In this document: piece by piece, positions 9,268 to 17,577 of the stretch
Numbering within the stretch: position 1 is the stretch's first letter
How the letters are laid out: each line of letters opens with the position of its first letter
Assembly (NCBI RefSeq): GCF_011090385.1
Contig: NZ_SEWW01000005.1
Coordinates: forward strand, 24,175-88,174
From: Aquirufa beregesia
Lineage (GTDB): Bacteria > Bacteroidota > Bacteroidia > Cytophagales > Spirosomataceae
Length of the DNA stretch: 64,000 nucleotides
Reading direction: 5' to 3'
Position numbers and translations under genes: made by a program
The notes under the pieces: model-generated
Databases searched by the model: none
Told to the model about the DNA's origin: nothing
The model's input: the letters and a program-made list of their open reading frames with translations, nothing else

Positions 9268-10431
9268 CTATTTGATGGTATGTAAAGAAAATAGAAATTC
9301 CGAACAGTTGACCAAGCAATGTACCAAAGCGGCATAGAAGACATTTTTAGTTTTAATGTAGGTATATCCATAAGCCCAACCAGCTACGCTAGCTAAGCCC
9401 ACAAATATGACGGAACCCGCATGGAAATGTACTAGGCCAAAAAACATACTGGTGATAGCCAGTGAGGTATAGGTTCCGGTTTTAGCCACCTGGTTTTTCT
9501 CCAAGAAATAAGCACCAGCAAAAAGAGATATACTGATTAAACCTGGAAACCAGAATAAGTCTTTATACATGGCGTAACCTGTATAGAAACTCAGAATCGT
9601 GAAAATTAGGGCTCCCCATGTCCAAAAGACTTTCCAGTTGGCCATTAGGGCTATTTTTTTGGCCAAAATATTTTGAATTAAGCCTCTGAAAAACAGTTCC
9701 TCAAATAGGGCGGTACCAATATAAACCCGTATTAATTCTCGAATGGCGGCAGGAATCAAAATCCAGGCAAAAGCTTGGAAGGGTTGTGAGATATTGAAAT
9801 TCCAAACAATACCGATGATATAGACAAATCCAAGAAAGGAGATCCAAGAACCTAAGGCAACGCTGACATGGGACCATTTCCAGCTAGGATAAAAGCCTAC
9901 ATCAGGTAATTTTCTTACTACGGTAAAAGCATAGGCGGCTCCTAAAATAAGTACGATTTTTTGGACAGAACTGAAGCCATCTGTTTCCCAAGGAATATCG
10001 CTATTACCCGGAAAATGGATGATGGTCGAAGGAATTAATATCAATAAAAGGATGATTAAATCAGACCATGAAGCTTCTTGCTTGGGAAAGGCTAGAAATG
10101 CTAAAGTTGGAAATAGGTACAGGAAGAAATAAAGACCAGAGCTTCCAATGAAAGGGTTGATGCCATGAAGTAAGTAATGGCTGGTGAGCAATGAAAATAA
10201 AAAGAGAGGAACCCATAAGGCCCTCTCTTTTTTTAGATGATAAAAATCTTGCAGCTTTTCTACTACTGCGGGCCTTCCTAAAGTGAAGATGAAGGCATAT
10301 AAAACAAGAAAATAGCCACTTGAAATCAGAAGCTCTTGGCTGGAGACATCTTTATTTAAATAGAGGAATACCGCATAAAGCAATGCCGTCATGATACCCC
10401 CCTGTTGGATTGATTTCGAATAGCTGTTCAT
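9268..10431 (-). CDS. CPBP-family intramembrane glutamic protease (CAAX protease-like)
   Basis: A 387-residue multi-spanning membrane protein. The CPBP/Abi (Rce1-like) domain occupies roughly residues 235-380 with all three motifs: EELFFRG (Glu244, Glu245, Arg249), FGLVHFHAG and HCLVN. The N-terminal 230 residues are extra transmembrane helices. Related enzymes cleave prenylated proteins in eukaryotes and process bacteriocins or self-immunity proteins in bacteria; the substrate here is unknown. The start is 3 nt downstream of the isomerase stop, so it is cotranscribed as the last gene of a ThuA-isomerase-protease operon. The link to sugar metabolism may be only positional. Confidence 0.9.
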   Translation of the reverse strand: MNSYSKSIQQGGIMTALLYAVFLYLNKDVSSQELLISSGYFLVLYAFIFTLGRPAVVEKLQDFYHLKKERALWVPLFLFSLLTSHYLLHGINPFIGSSGLYFFLYLFPTLAFLAFPKQEASWSDLIILLLILIPSTIIHFPGNSDIPWETDGFSSVQKIVLILGAAYAFTVVRKLPDVGFYPSWKWSHVSVALGSWISFLGFVYIIGIVWNFNISQPFQAFAWILIPAAIRELIRVYIGTALFEELFFRGLIQNILAKKIALMANWKVFWTWGALIFTILSFYTGYAMYKDLFWFPGLISISLFAGAYFLEKNQVAKTGTYTSLAITSMFFGLVHFHAGSVIFVGLASVAGWAYGYTYIKTKNVFYAALVHCLVNCSEFLFSLHTIK

Positions 10432-10433
10432 AT

Positions 10434-11267
10434 TTATCCGATGAATTTTTGAATATGATGATAACTCTTCAAGATCAATTCTTCCTCTGTACTGTAGTTT
10501 TTACGCCAAATACAGGCAGCCGGAAGCAAAGGAGTGAAGGCCTCGACCACTAACCAACCTTTGTAATTCATTTTATCTAAACTTTCAAATACATTGACCC
10601 AATGTACTTGACCTTCTCCTAAGGTAGCGCGGGTGTTTTCTGACAACTGAAAATGACCTATTTCATCAGCAATGCGGATCATAGCCTCCCCGGTATTGAA
10701 TTCTTCAATATGGGCATGGAAAGTATCAAACATGATTTTAACGCTCGGGTGATTGATGGCTTTCACTAGACTATACAGTTGATCAGCGGAGCTAACTACA
10801 TAGTTTTCAAATCTGTTCAAATATTCTAAGCCTAGCATCACTTGCTTTTCTTGAGCGTGCTCCGCTAAGTCCAGCATACTTTCTTTGGACCAGTCTAATT
10901 CCTGTTGGGTAGGTGCTGCCCCTGAAAATACACCCAAGGCTGAATGGTAAGGCCCAGATAACCAAGTCGCACCTAAATAGGCAGTGACATCCACGGCTTT
11001 TTTAAGAAATTCTACTCCATTTTTTCGTACGGCTGGATCCGATGAAATGGTATTTCGATCAGCACCTAAAAATGTGACAGTAAAGACCTCTAAACCTAAT
11101 CGGTCTATTTCCTCTTTCCAAGGTTTCCAATAAGCCAAATCTGTTTCAAAAATGGGAATTTCGACACCAGTATAACCTACTTCTTTGATGTAAGATAAAT
11201 GAGGGATTAGTGATTCATTCATGTCGGGTCCGTAAACCAACATGTTCATTGCAACGGGATATTTCAT
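10434..11267 (-). CDS. sugar phosphate isomerase/epimerase-like TIM-barrel protein
   Basis: A 277-residue protein of the AP-endonuclease-2/xylose-isomerase-like TIM-barrel family. Metal-binding strands can be seen in order: LGLEYLNRFENY (glutamate), IMFDTFHAHIEE (Asp and His), HFQLSENTRATLGEGQVHW (the SEN..R..GEG signature of D-tagatose/D-psicose 3-epimerase relatives) and LVVEAF (final glutamate). There is no signal peptide, so it is cytoplasmic. Such enzymes isomerise or epimerise ketoses and 3-keto sugars, or act on inosose. It is the middle gene of an operon: 30 nt after the ThuA gene and 2 nt before the CPBP protease gene. Its pairing with ThuA supports a keto-sugar substrate (inference). 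Confidence 0.9.
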   Translation of the reverse strand: MKYPVAMNMLVYGPDMNESLIPHLSYIKEVGYTGVEIPIFETDLAYWKPWKEEIDRLGLEVFTVTFLGADRNTISSDPAVRKNGVEFLKKAVDVTAYLGATWLSGPYHSALGVFSGAAPTQQELDWSKESMLDLAEHAQEKQVMLGLEYLNRFENYVVSSADQLYSLVKAINHPSVKIMFDTFHAHIEEFNTGEAMIRIADEIGHFQLSENTRATLGEGQVHWVNVFESLDKMNYKGWLVVEAFTPLLPAACIWRKNYSTEEELILKSYHHIQKFIG

Positions 11268-11297
11268 ATATAATGAGTGATTTATGTCAATATGTGA

Positions 11298-12185
11298 TTA
11301 CTTCATTCCTCGGTAAGGAATGTTGATGTCTAATTTTCCTGCCCAGTTTTTAGGGACTTTTTTGCCCAATTCCCAATGTATAGCATTCACAATTAAACGT
11401 TGGAACGATTCCACAGAAAAATCTTCGGGGTGTCCCATGGTGGTAAAGAAAACACGACCTTTATATGGATTTACCCAAGTCCAGGCAATCGGTTGATCCT
11501 CCGCTGATTTATCTGGGTTCACTGCTTTACCCATAATTAACCACTCGGTGCCTTTTGCTGGATAATCAGGTAACACACGGTATAGCCAAGAACGAACATG
11601 GAAGCTAGGGGTTACACCTGTTAAAATGGGATGTTTGCTAGCTGAAGGAATAATGGTGGCATCCGTACTAGCATTGTGGCCATAGTGAGTATGCTTTGAT
11701 TTTCCACCCCAACCCGGAGGCGCTCCAAATGTAGATTCAGCCCAAGCATTATAAGATTCTAACGGGTCACCTTTGGGATAATTGAAAGAGTGTGTCGTGG
11801 TACGAAAGCCCATTACAGGTTTTCCAGATTTGACATAAGCATCAATCATGGCAACTTGATCAGCAGGTAATAACCTCCAACGAAGAAAAAATACGGCTAA
11901 ATCAGCTTCAGCTAATGCCTCAAGTCCTGGAATATTTTTCTCTGCATTTTGGTCAGGATAAGACTTTAAAACTTTGGTGCGAAATCCATAATTCTTTTCT
12001 AAGATTTCAGCTAATAGAGGTAAAGTGCTTTCTCCACTGTATTCATGGTCACCGGCAACAAATACAATCAGGGGTTTTTTAGCTTTTGATTTTTCTTTTA
12101 CATGGGGCGTAATTCCCCACGTACTGAATGAAAACAGGCATATTTGTAGGAGTACAATCAGCCCAAGGCGACGGTTAAATTTCAT
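11298..12185 (-). CDS. ThuA-domain protein, exported
   Basis: A 295-residue protein. A signal peptide (hydrophobic residues 8-24, then TWGITPHV) precedes a ThuA-like class-I-glutamine-amidotransferase-fold domain: PLIVFVAGDHEYSGESTLPLLAEIL, ADLAVFFLRWRLLPADQVAMIDAYVKSGKPVMGFRTTTH and GRVFFTTMGHPEDFSVESFQRLIVNAIHW. ThuA/ThuB were first described in rhizobial trehalose use through 3-keto-trehalose. ThuA-fold proteins are common next to Gfo/Idh/MocA oxidoreductases and sugar isomerases. The exact reaction is unclear. It is the first gene of the three-gene operon, preceded by a TAnnTTTG promoter candidate and a leader hairpin. Confidence 0.9.
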   Translation of the reverse strand: MKFNRRLGLIVLLQICLFSFSTWGITPHVKEKSKAKKPLIVFVAGDHEYSGESTLPLLAEILEKNYGFRTKVLKSYPDQNAEKNIPGLEALAEADLAVFFLRWRLLPADQVAMIDAYVKSGKPVMGFRTTTHSFNYPKGDPLESYNAWAESTFGAPPGWGGKSKHTHYGHNASTDATIIPSASKHPILTGVTPSFHVRSWLYRVLPDYPAKGTEWLIMGKAVNPDKSAEDQPIAWTWVNPYKGRVFFTTMGHPEDFSVESFQRLIVNAIHWELGKKVPKNWAGKLDINIPYRGMK

Positions 12186-12198
12186 AGTTCCAATTTAG

Positions 12199-12224
12199 TA
12201 GGTGATTATATAAAGAATCACCTA
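12199..12224 (-). promoter_or_regulatory. inverted repeat in the ThuA-operon leader
   Basis: TAGGTGATT (12199-12207) and AATCACCTA (12216-12224) form a perfect 9-bp inverted repeat with an 8-nt AT-rich spacer. It lies 14 nt upstream of the ThuA start codon and just after the predicted transcription start, with no T-run. It could be an operator or an mRNA leader hairpin. Confidence 0.45.
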
Positions 12225-12243
12225 GATAGGTTTGTGTATTCTT

Positions 12244-12251
12244 CAAAACTA
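12244..12251 (-). promoter_or_regulatory. candidate Bacteroidota promoter -7 element for the ThuA operon
   Basis: On the minus strand the sequence reads TAGTTTTG, matching the TAnnTTTG consensus. A TTG lies 17 nt further upstream. The implied transcript would start about 50 nt before the ThuA ATG. Confidence 0.45.
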
Positions 12252-12304
12252 AATGATTTTTAACAAAACAATGAATACTTTAGCTAAAATTTATCAAGGA
12301 TTAC

Positions 12305-13345
12305 ATGGACTTTAGTGTTTTATCATCCATCACGTTATTACTTGTATTTTTAACCTGCACGGTGGTCATTTGGATTGCTGGGGTTAAAATTACCCGGGCT
12401 GTTGATGTCATTACTACTCATTTTAAATTGGGAGAGGCATTTGGGGGCATGGTGTTTTTAGCTATTGTTACCAATTTGCCTGAAATAGCCATCACTTCGG
12501 TGGCAGCATACCATCGAGATTATGACATTGCCGTGAGTAATTTACTGGGCGGGGTAGCTATTCAAACAGTAGTTTTGGTATTGATTGATGTTTTTGGGGT
12601 TGGTCGTTCAGCTCCATTGACCTTAAAAGGACACTCGCGCATCTTAATTTTAGAAGGAGTAGCTTTAATTATGATTTTAACCTTGGTCATGATGGCCAAG
12701 CAGTTTCCATCTCAATTGGTATTTTTCAGAACTACTCCGATAGAATGGCTCATCCTTTTCATTTGGCTAGGCTCTGTCTATTCCATTTCAAGGTTAGCTA
12801 AATCAGAAGAAACAATTGTTGAGCAGCGACATACTAGTTTATCCAAATTGCGTCATCCCAAATCACCTTTTCAAGGAGGCATTCAAGCGGCTATGCTTGT
12901 TTTAGCTGTTGGTGCTGTTTTAACCTTAGTAGCAGGCTGGGCTTTGGAGTATTCAGGGGAAATTTTATCCAAACGATGGCATATTAGTGGAGTACTTTTT
13001 GGAGGGACTATTTTGGCATTAGCTACTGCTTTGCCTGAAATATCCACAGGCATAGCTTCGGCCAAAATCAGGGATTACAATATGGCCGTGAGTGATATTT
13101 TTGGAGGTAATGCCTTTCTGCCTGTTTTGTTTTTAATGGCTTCCCTCATCAGTGGGGAAGCTGTCATCCCTACCTTGAGTAATTCGGATATGTATTTGAC
13201 AGGCTTGGGAATTTTACTCACGTGCATTTATATGGTGGGCATGGTACTTCATTCTAGGCGACAAGTGTTTCAAATGGGCATAGATTCTTTATGCGTCCTT
13301 TTGACCTACCTCTTGGGCCTGATTGGATTGTGGGCCATTGCATAA
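12305..13345 (+). CDS. CaCA-superfamily sodium/calcium (cation/proton) exchanger
   Basis: A 346-residue membrane protein with about ten helices and the two inverted alpha-repeats of the Ca2+:cation antiporter superfamily. The first is GEAFGGMVFLAIVTNLPEIAITS followed by AVSNLLGGVAIQ. The second is GVLFGGTILALATALPEISTGIAS followed by AVSDIFGGNAFLP. The acidic residue after each proline (PE) and the GN/GG helix breaks that bind the ion are present. It probably exports Ca2+ or another cation against Na+ or H+ at the inner membrane. It stands alone on the plus strand and meets a convergent gene at 13379 with a short terminator between them. Confidence 0.92.
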   Translation: MDFSVLSSITLLLVFLTCTVVIWIAGVKITRAVDVITTHFKLGEAFGGMVFLAIVTNLPEIAITSVAAYHRDYDIAVSNLLGGVAIQTVVLVLIDVFGVGRSAPLTLKGHSRILILEGVALIMILTLVMMAKQFPSQLVFFRTTPIEWLILFIWLGSVYSISRLAKSEETIVEQRHTSLSKLRHPKSPFQGGIQAAMLVLAVGAVLTLVAGWALEYSGEILSKRWHISGVLFGGTILALATALPEISTGIASAKIRDYNMAVSDIFGGNAFLPVLFLMASLISGEAVIPTLSNSDMYLTGLGILLTCIYMVGMVLHSRRQVFQMGIDSLCVLLTYLLGLIGLWAIA

Positions 13346-13373
13346 AAAAAGAGGCACCTAAATGCCCCTTTTT
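13344..13373. terminator. bidirectional terminator between convergent genes
   Basis: An A-run, AGAGGCA/TGCCCCT stem with one mismatch, and a T-run give a terminator-like hairpin in both directions between genes ending at 13345 and 13379. Confidence 0.6.
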
Positions 13374-13378
13374 ATGGT

Positions 13379-15331
13379 TTATTTGTTTCCTAATGCCTGT
13401 ATCCATGTAGCGATTTTCTCTAAATCTTTTTGAGGTACATGATTCATCGGCGCCATCGGAGTGGCAAAGTCGGGCCAGTTTTGAGGCTTGGGTTCCTTAA
13501 TCAAAGAGACCAATTGAGCTACACTGTATTTTCTTTTAGCAATTTCCGTATAAGCAGGCCCTACGGCTCTTTCATTGACTTTGTGACAAGCCAAACAGGT
13601 ATTTTTAGTCAAAAGCGCCATAGCTTCTTTGTCAGATACGATTTGCTTAGCAGCCGTTTTCTTTGGTCCTGCTTCTTTGGTTTGATTGTCAGGGGTATTT
13701 ACTTTGTCGCCTGCGTCTATCACATCTTTGGACGGCTTACGCTTAGGTGTTACTAGAGGAATAGCTGCTTTTTCCCCAGCAGGAATTTGGTTTAAGGTAT
13801 AGTATCCACTGCTATGCAGTAATGGGATGTTTTCTTGAGCTGATAACACACCATCTGGTTTAATGGCATGAACATATCCTTCACGCATACCATCAATGAC
13901 CAATCGAACACGTAATCCATTTTCACTCAATTTGGCTCCTCGTACGGCATTGTCTTTACGATTTACCATAGGGCTTCCATATACAGGATGGTATTTATAG
14001 GTATAATTAAAGACCTCATAATTGTTCACATCCTCTGCCAATTTTTTGTTGGCAGGCTGGGTAAATTCAATTTCAAAACCATCGACCATAGCGCGAATAG
14101 CTTGCATCTCAAATGGAATTTTTCCAGTGTAGACCAAGCGCTCAAGTCCATAATCTTCTGAACCAACAGAACCCCAACCACGGTTGGTTCCACCAACTAA
14201 CATTTGTTGATCTTTGCCCCAAGCCATACGTAAAACACCTGACCGGAAGCCAGAACGAAACTCAAAGCTTGCTCCTTGGTATTTGCCATTGATTTTTTCT
14301 AAAAATACACGGGCAATTTTGGACATACCTTGGTCTCCTACAAAAACTTGACCAGCAAAGGGGCCAAATTCACCTTTCGTTTCATCGGTAATGATTTCTG
14401 AGGTAGAAACACCCATGATGCCATGCGGCAACCAAACAGCAGGAGATTTAATACCCATGTTGGGATAAGTCTTTTTTCCTAATTCGTAAATGGTGGTCAT
14501 CGCATTTTCTTTTACGTATTCGGGCTTCACAAAGGGATTGTCTTTAGGATCTACTTGAGCAAAGACCATTTCTTTTCTCATTTTAACGGGAGATTCAGGA
14601 CGGTCTGCCCATTTCAGCGAAGCTGGGTGTCCTAAGAAATCTCCTTTTTCCACATGAGAAATGAAACCAGATCCCTGCCAATCTCCTTGGTTATCTCCGT
14701 AGAAAAATTCTCCATCCACCATACCGATTCCACAAGGGGAGCGCATACCAGCAGCAAATGGTTCCATTTTTCCATCGGCAGAAATTTTCATCGTCCAGCC
14801 TCTCCAGGGAACCAATGATTTTCCAGCCCACCAATCGCTATTACCAAATCCAACATTTCCTGTAACATAAAATGAACCATCCGGTCCAATTTTTGGTCCA
14901 AAGGAATATTCGTGGTAATGACCCGAGATAGGCCAAGAGTAAATGGTTTGGTATTTATCTACTTTACCATCTCCATTTAGATCAACCAATTTGGTTAATT
15001 CACCTCGTTGGGCACAATAGAGATAACCATCTTTATAGGCTAGACCTAATATTTCATGCAATCCACTGGCAAATTTGCGGTAGGTGGGTTTAGGGGATAA
15101 ATAGTTTTCAATGATGTAAACATCTCCTCGACGAGTAGAAACGGCAACATCTCCATTGGGAAGACTAACTAAACCGCCTACTTCTAGGGTAATTCCTTCC
15201 GGAATTGCCATGCGAACTATTTTATAATAATCATTTTCGGTGGGAGCTTTTTGAGCTAAAACCGTTTGACAACAAAGTGCCCCAATGACGATGCTGGCTT
15301 TAATGGTATATGTGAATCGTTGTATGTTCAT
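13379..15331 (-). CDS. exported beta-propeller (sorbosone-dehydrogenase-like) protein with C-terminal cytochrome c domain
   Basis: A 650-residue protein. A signal peptide ends near residue 26 (CQTVLAQKAP). Residues 30-400 form a six-bladed-propeller type domain similar to glucose/sorbosone dehydrogenases (ISADGKMEPFAAGMRSPCGIG, GDQGMSKIARVFLE). A linker rich in Lys and Pro leads to a class-I cytochrome c domain. Its haem site is CLACH (579-583) and the likely distal ligand is in TPMAPMNHVP (Met626 or Met629). It may oxidise a sugar and pass electrons to its own haem, but a propeller alone does not prove catalysis. It lies 18 nt after a DUF1080 gene on the same strand, so the two form an operon. 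Confidence 0.88.
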   Translation of the reverse strand: MNIQRFTYTIKASIVIGALCCQTVLAQKAPTENDYYKIVRMAIPEGITLEVGGLVSLPNGDVAVSTRRGDVYIIENYLSPKPTYRKFASGLHEILGLAYKDGYLYCAQRGELTKLVDLNGDGKVDKYQTIYSWPISGHYHEYSFGPKIGPDGSFYVTGNVGFGNSDWWAGKSLVPWRGWTMKISADGKMEPFAAGMRSPCGIGMVDGEFFYGDNQGDWQGSGFISHVEKGDFLGHPASLKWADRPESPVKMRKEMVFAQVDPKDNPFVKPEYVKENAMTTIYELGKKTYPNMGIKSPAVWLPHGIMGVSTSEIITDETKGEFGPFAGQVFVGDQGMSKIARVFLEKINGKYQGASFEFRSGFRSGVLRMAWGKDQQMLVGGTNRGWGSVGSEDYGLERLVYTGKIPFEMQAIRAMVDGFEIEFTQPANKKLAEDVNNYEVFNYTYKYHPVYGSPMVNRKDNAVRGAKLSENGLRVRLVIDGMREGYVHAIKPDGVLSAQENIPLLHSSGYYTLNQIPAGEKAAIPLVTPKRKPSKDVIDAGDKVNTPDNQTKEAGPKKTAAKQIVSDKEAMALLTKNTCLACHKVNERAVGPAYTEIAKRKYSVAQLVSLIKEPKPQNWPDFATPMAPMNHVPQKDLEKIATWIQALGNK

Positions 15332-15349
15332 GACGTATATTCTGAATTT

Positions 15350-17173
15350 TTACCAAAGGATGGAATAAGTGATTTTTTCAGCAAGAGGTAGGACCAAAAC
15401 CTGTCCTGTGGCTGTGGTACGAATACTCGCCTGAGTCGCTTGAATGTAATAACTTTGTCCATCAATGGCATATAAATCATTTCCCAAGGATTGGATCGAC
15501 TTAGCTGAAACTACTTTAAGAGAAGCGTCGGCACTTGGTTTTTTGATGCTTAAAGTTCTTTGAAGGTATTTGTTTTCCATTACTCGAATTTCATCTCGAA
15601 CCTGAGATCCAAAAATTTCATATTCAAAAGTGGGCAATTCTTGTTCATCCACTTCATATCCTCCAATTTTGAAACCAGCAGTTTCCGACATGCTATCGCT
15701 ATCTTTTTCCAAATCAGCATTTTTCACCAACAATGGACTGGACCCCAGACTTAAAACAGGACCTCTCGGTCTAGATGAACCATCACCCCGGTTGTCCCAC
15801 ATCGGTGTGGTATCCAAAAAGTTGCCCTTCCAGATTTGAGCAATTGCTCCATTATCCAAATCATAGGTATAATGTAAATGAGCTGGATTACCAACATTGA
15901 CGGAGTGAACAAGACGTTTACGAGCACCATTTTGTTGAATATCTACAAATGAACGTAAAAGGCTAGGTTTAGTAGCATCCAATAAAATGATATCAGATGG
16001 GCCATTGCCTAGGATAAGTGTGGAAGAAGGGTGTTGAAAATTGACCATTCGGAAATTCGGGCCCTCAATCCCGAAACCTAACATGGGACTCATGTCGGCA
16101 TCTGCTTTATAGTAGGTGATTTTTACAGTCGAACTTCCAGTGGGTAATTCCACCTCCACATTTTTCTTTCTTCTGTTGGAATAAAGGGTATCAGATGCGA
16201 TCATTTGACCGTTCACGTGCAAGGTGTAATTTCCAGCGCTGATTAGCTCCATGTTATGCTTTCCTGCTTTAGTAACGTTTAAATTAGCAGTGAAAATAGT
16301 GGCAAATTCATCATTACTTTTGCTAGCATTCCAAGCTAATTGAGTTTGGGTTCCAATCGCATTGGGCTTTTTATGGATAAAATCTTTAGGAGATTTAAAT
16401 TTGCCATAAAATACTTGGTAATTAACAGGGCTAAGGCTAGCTATTTGACCATCAAAATCTTTAATTTTCAAGTTTTTAAAGGCTACAGCACCATGGTCTC
16501 CTTGAATCATGATAGGGCCACGTGCCACTTCTTTTTCAGAAATGGGGCCACCCGTGGGTCCACTTAATTCCACATTTTCATGTAATATGAAACCGTTTAA
16601 TTTGATGAAAAGTACTTTGGCCGAACTGATTTTATTTCCTTGTGCATCAAATTTGGGAGCTTGAAAAGAGATTTCCATGTGTTGCCATAATCCGGGAGCT
16701 AGACAGGCATTTACCCGAGGGGCATGACCTTCATATAAATATTCTTGAGGGATGAATTTTCTTCTTTTGTATATACCTCCACAGTCACCTGTACTTGGGT
16801 TTTGAACACCCCAGCTGTCCATTAATTGAACTTCATAGCGACCTTGTAAATAAAAGCCTGAGTTTGAGTGACTGGCCATCATGAAGTCAAACTCCACATC
16901 CATATCACCATATTCTTTGCCAGAAATTAAATTAGCTCTGTTTTGAGGTTCTGGTAGATTAACCAAAATACCTTGTCCTGGCTGAGTGGACATGAATTCT
17001 TTTTTATTCAAATCAGCAGATACTTGGCCTGCAACTTGCCAATTGTTTTTACCATTAGCTTTCCAAAAGCCTAGATTTTGGAAAGATACGGGCTCTTTTT
17101 GGGCAAATAATCCAACATGGATGAATAAGCAGCCTAATCCCAAGAGCCTGGAAAAAAATGTTTTTTGTTTCAT
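15350..17173 (-). CDS. DUF1080 (3-keto-disaccharide hydrolase family) exported protein with PA14-like region
   Basis: A 607-residue protein with a signal peptide (LLGLGCLFIHVGLFAQ). The DUF1080 concanavalin-like domain spans about residues 30-245: FDFMMASHSNSGFYLQGRYEVQLMDSWG, a GGIYKRR stretch, LAPGLWQHMEISFQAP and GPIMIQGDHGAVAFKNLKIKDF. Residues 250-380 resemble a PA14/CBM sugar-binding module (AGNYTLHVNGQMIASDTLYSN, MLGFGIEGP). The C-terminal 220 residues are not recognised. Characterised members of this family hydrolyse 3-keto-glycosides made by a dehydrogenase. It is the promoter-proximal partner of the haem-propeller protein at 13379-15331, which fits an oxidise-then-hydrolyse route. 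Confidence 0.88.
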   Translation of the reverse strand: MKQKTFFSRLLGLGCLFIHVGLFAQKEPVSFQNLGFWKANGKNNWQVAGQVSADLNKKEFMSTQPGQGILVNLPEPQNRANLISGKEYGDMDVEFDFMMASHSNSGFYLQGRYEVQLMDSWGVQNPSTGDCGGIYKRRKFIPQEYLYEGHAPRVNACLAPGLWQHMEISFQAPKFDAQGNKISSAKVLFIKLNGFILHENVELSGPTGGPISEKEVARGPIMIQGDHGAVAFKNLKIKDFDGQIASLSPVNYQVFYGKFKSPKDFIHKKPNAIGTQTQLAWNASKSNDEFATIFTANLNVTKAGKHNMELISAGNYTLHVNGQMIASDTLYSNRRKKNVEVELPTGSSTVKITYYKADADMSPMLGFGIEGPNFRMVNFQHPSSTLILGNGPSDIILLDATKPSLLRSFVDIQQNGARKRLVHSVNVGNPAHLHYTYDLDNGAIAQIWKGNFLDTTPMWDNRGDGSSRPRGPVLSLGSSPLLVKNADLEKDSDSMSETAGFKIGGYEVDEQELPTFEYEIFGSQVRDEIRVMENKYLQRTLSIKKPSADASLKVVSAKSIQSLGNDLYAIDGQSYYIQATQASIRTTATGQVLVLPLAEKITYSILW

Positions 17174-17223
17174 TTAGTTTTTGCTAAAAAATAGAATGTT
17201 AAAGGTAGGTAATTTGAAAGATT

Positions 17224-17550
17224 TCATAAAAAATCCTCTCGGACAGGATTAAAGACATCGATAAGCTCTCCGTCTTCCAGGCAGACTACACCATGGATTT
17301 CTTGACTTGGCACAAAATAGACATCTCCGGCTTGAAGTATTTTTTTAACACCAGATATGCTGACTTCAAATTTTCCTTTGGAAACATAGGATGCTTGCGT
17401 ATGTGGATGATGATGTAAAGTACCAATAGCGCCTTGAGCAAAATTGACTTTGACCAGCATCATTTGATCATTATGAGCCATAATTTTTCGCTGAATTCCT
17501 GGTTCGATGTCTGTCCAAGAAATATCTTGATCTTGAATTAGAGATTGCAT
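17224..17550 (-). CDS. small cupin-domain protein (KdgF/ectoine-synthase-like fold)
   Basis: A 108-residue single-domain cupin without signal peptide. The metal site is visible: HHHPHTQASYVSKGKFEVSI contains the first motif histidines, and AGDVYFVPSQEIHGVVCLEDG the second motif with Pro and His. It resembles the KdgF-like cupins of uronate catabolism in size and motif spacing, but the family is too broad for a firm function. It is the last gene of a BASS transporter/esterase/cupin operon, 27 nt after the esterase stop. Confidence 0.85.
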   Translation of the reverse strand: MQSLIQDQDISWTDIEPGIQRKIMAHNDQMMLVKVNFAQGAIGTLHHHPHTQASYVSKGKFEVSISGVKKILQAGDVYFVPSQEIHGVVCLEDGELIDVFNPVREDFL

Positions 17551-17577
17551 AAATTAAGTAATAAAGTGGAAACGTTT

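Noticed and set aside
9268..10431. CPBP protease as an abortive-infection or phage-defence gene
   Set aside because: It is in a sugar-gene operon and no other defence gene is in the window.
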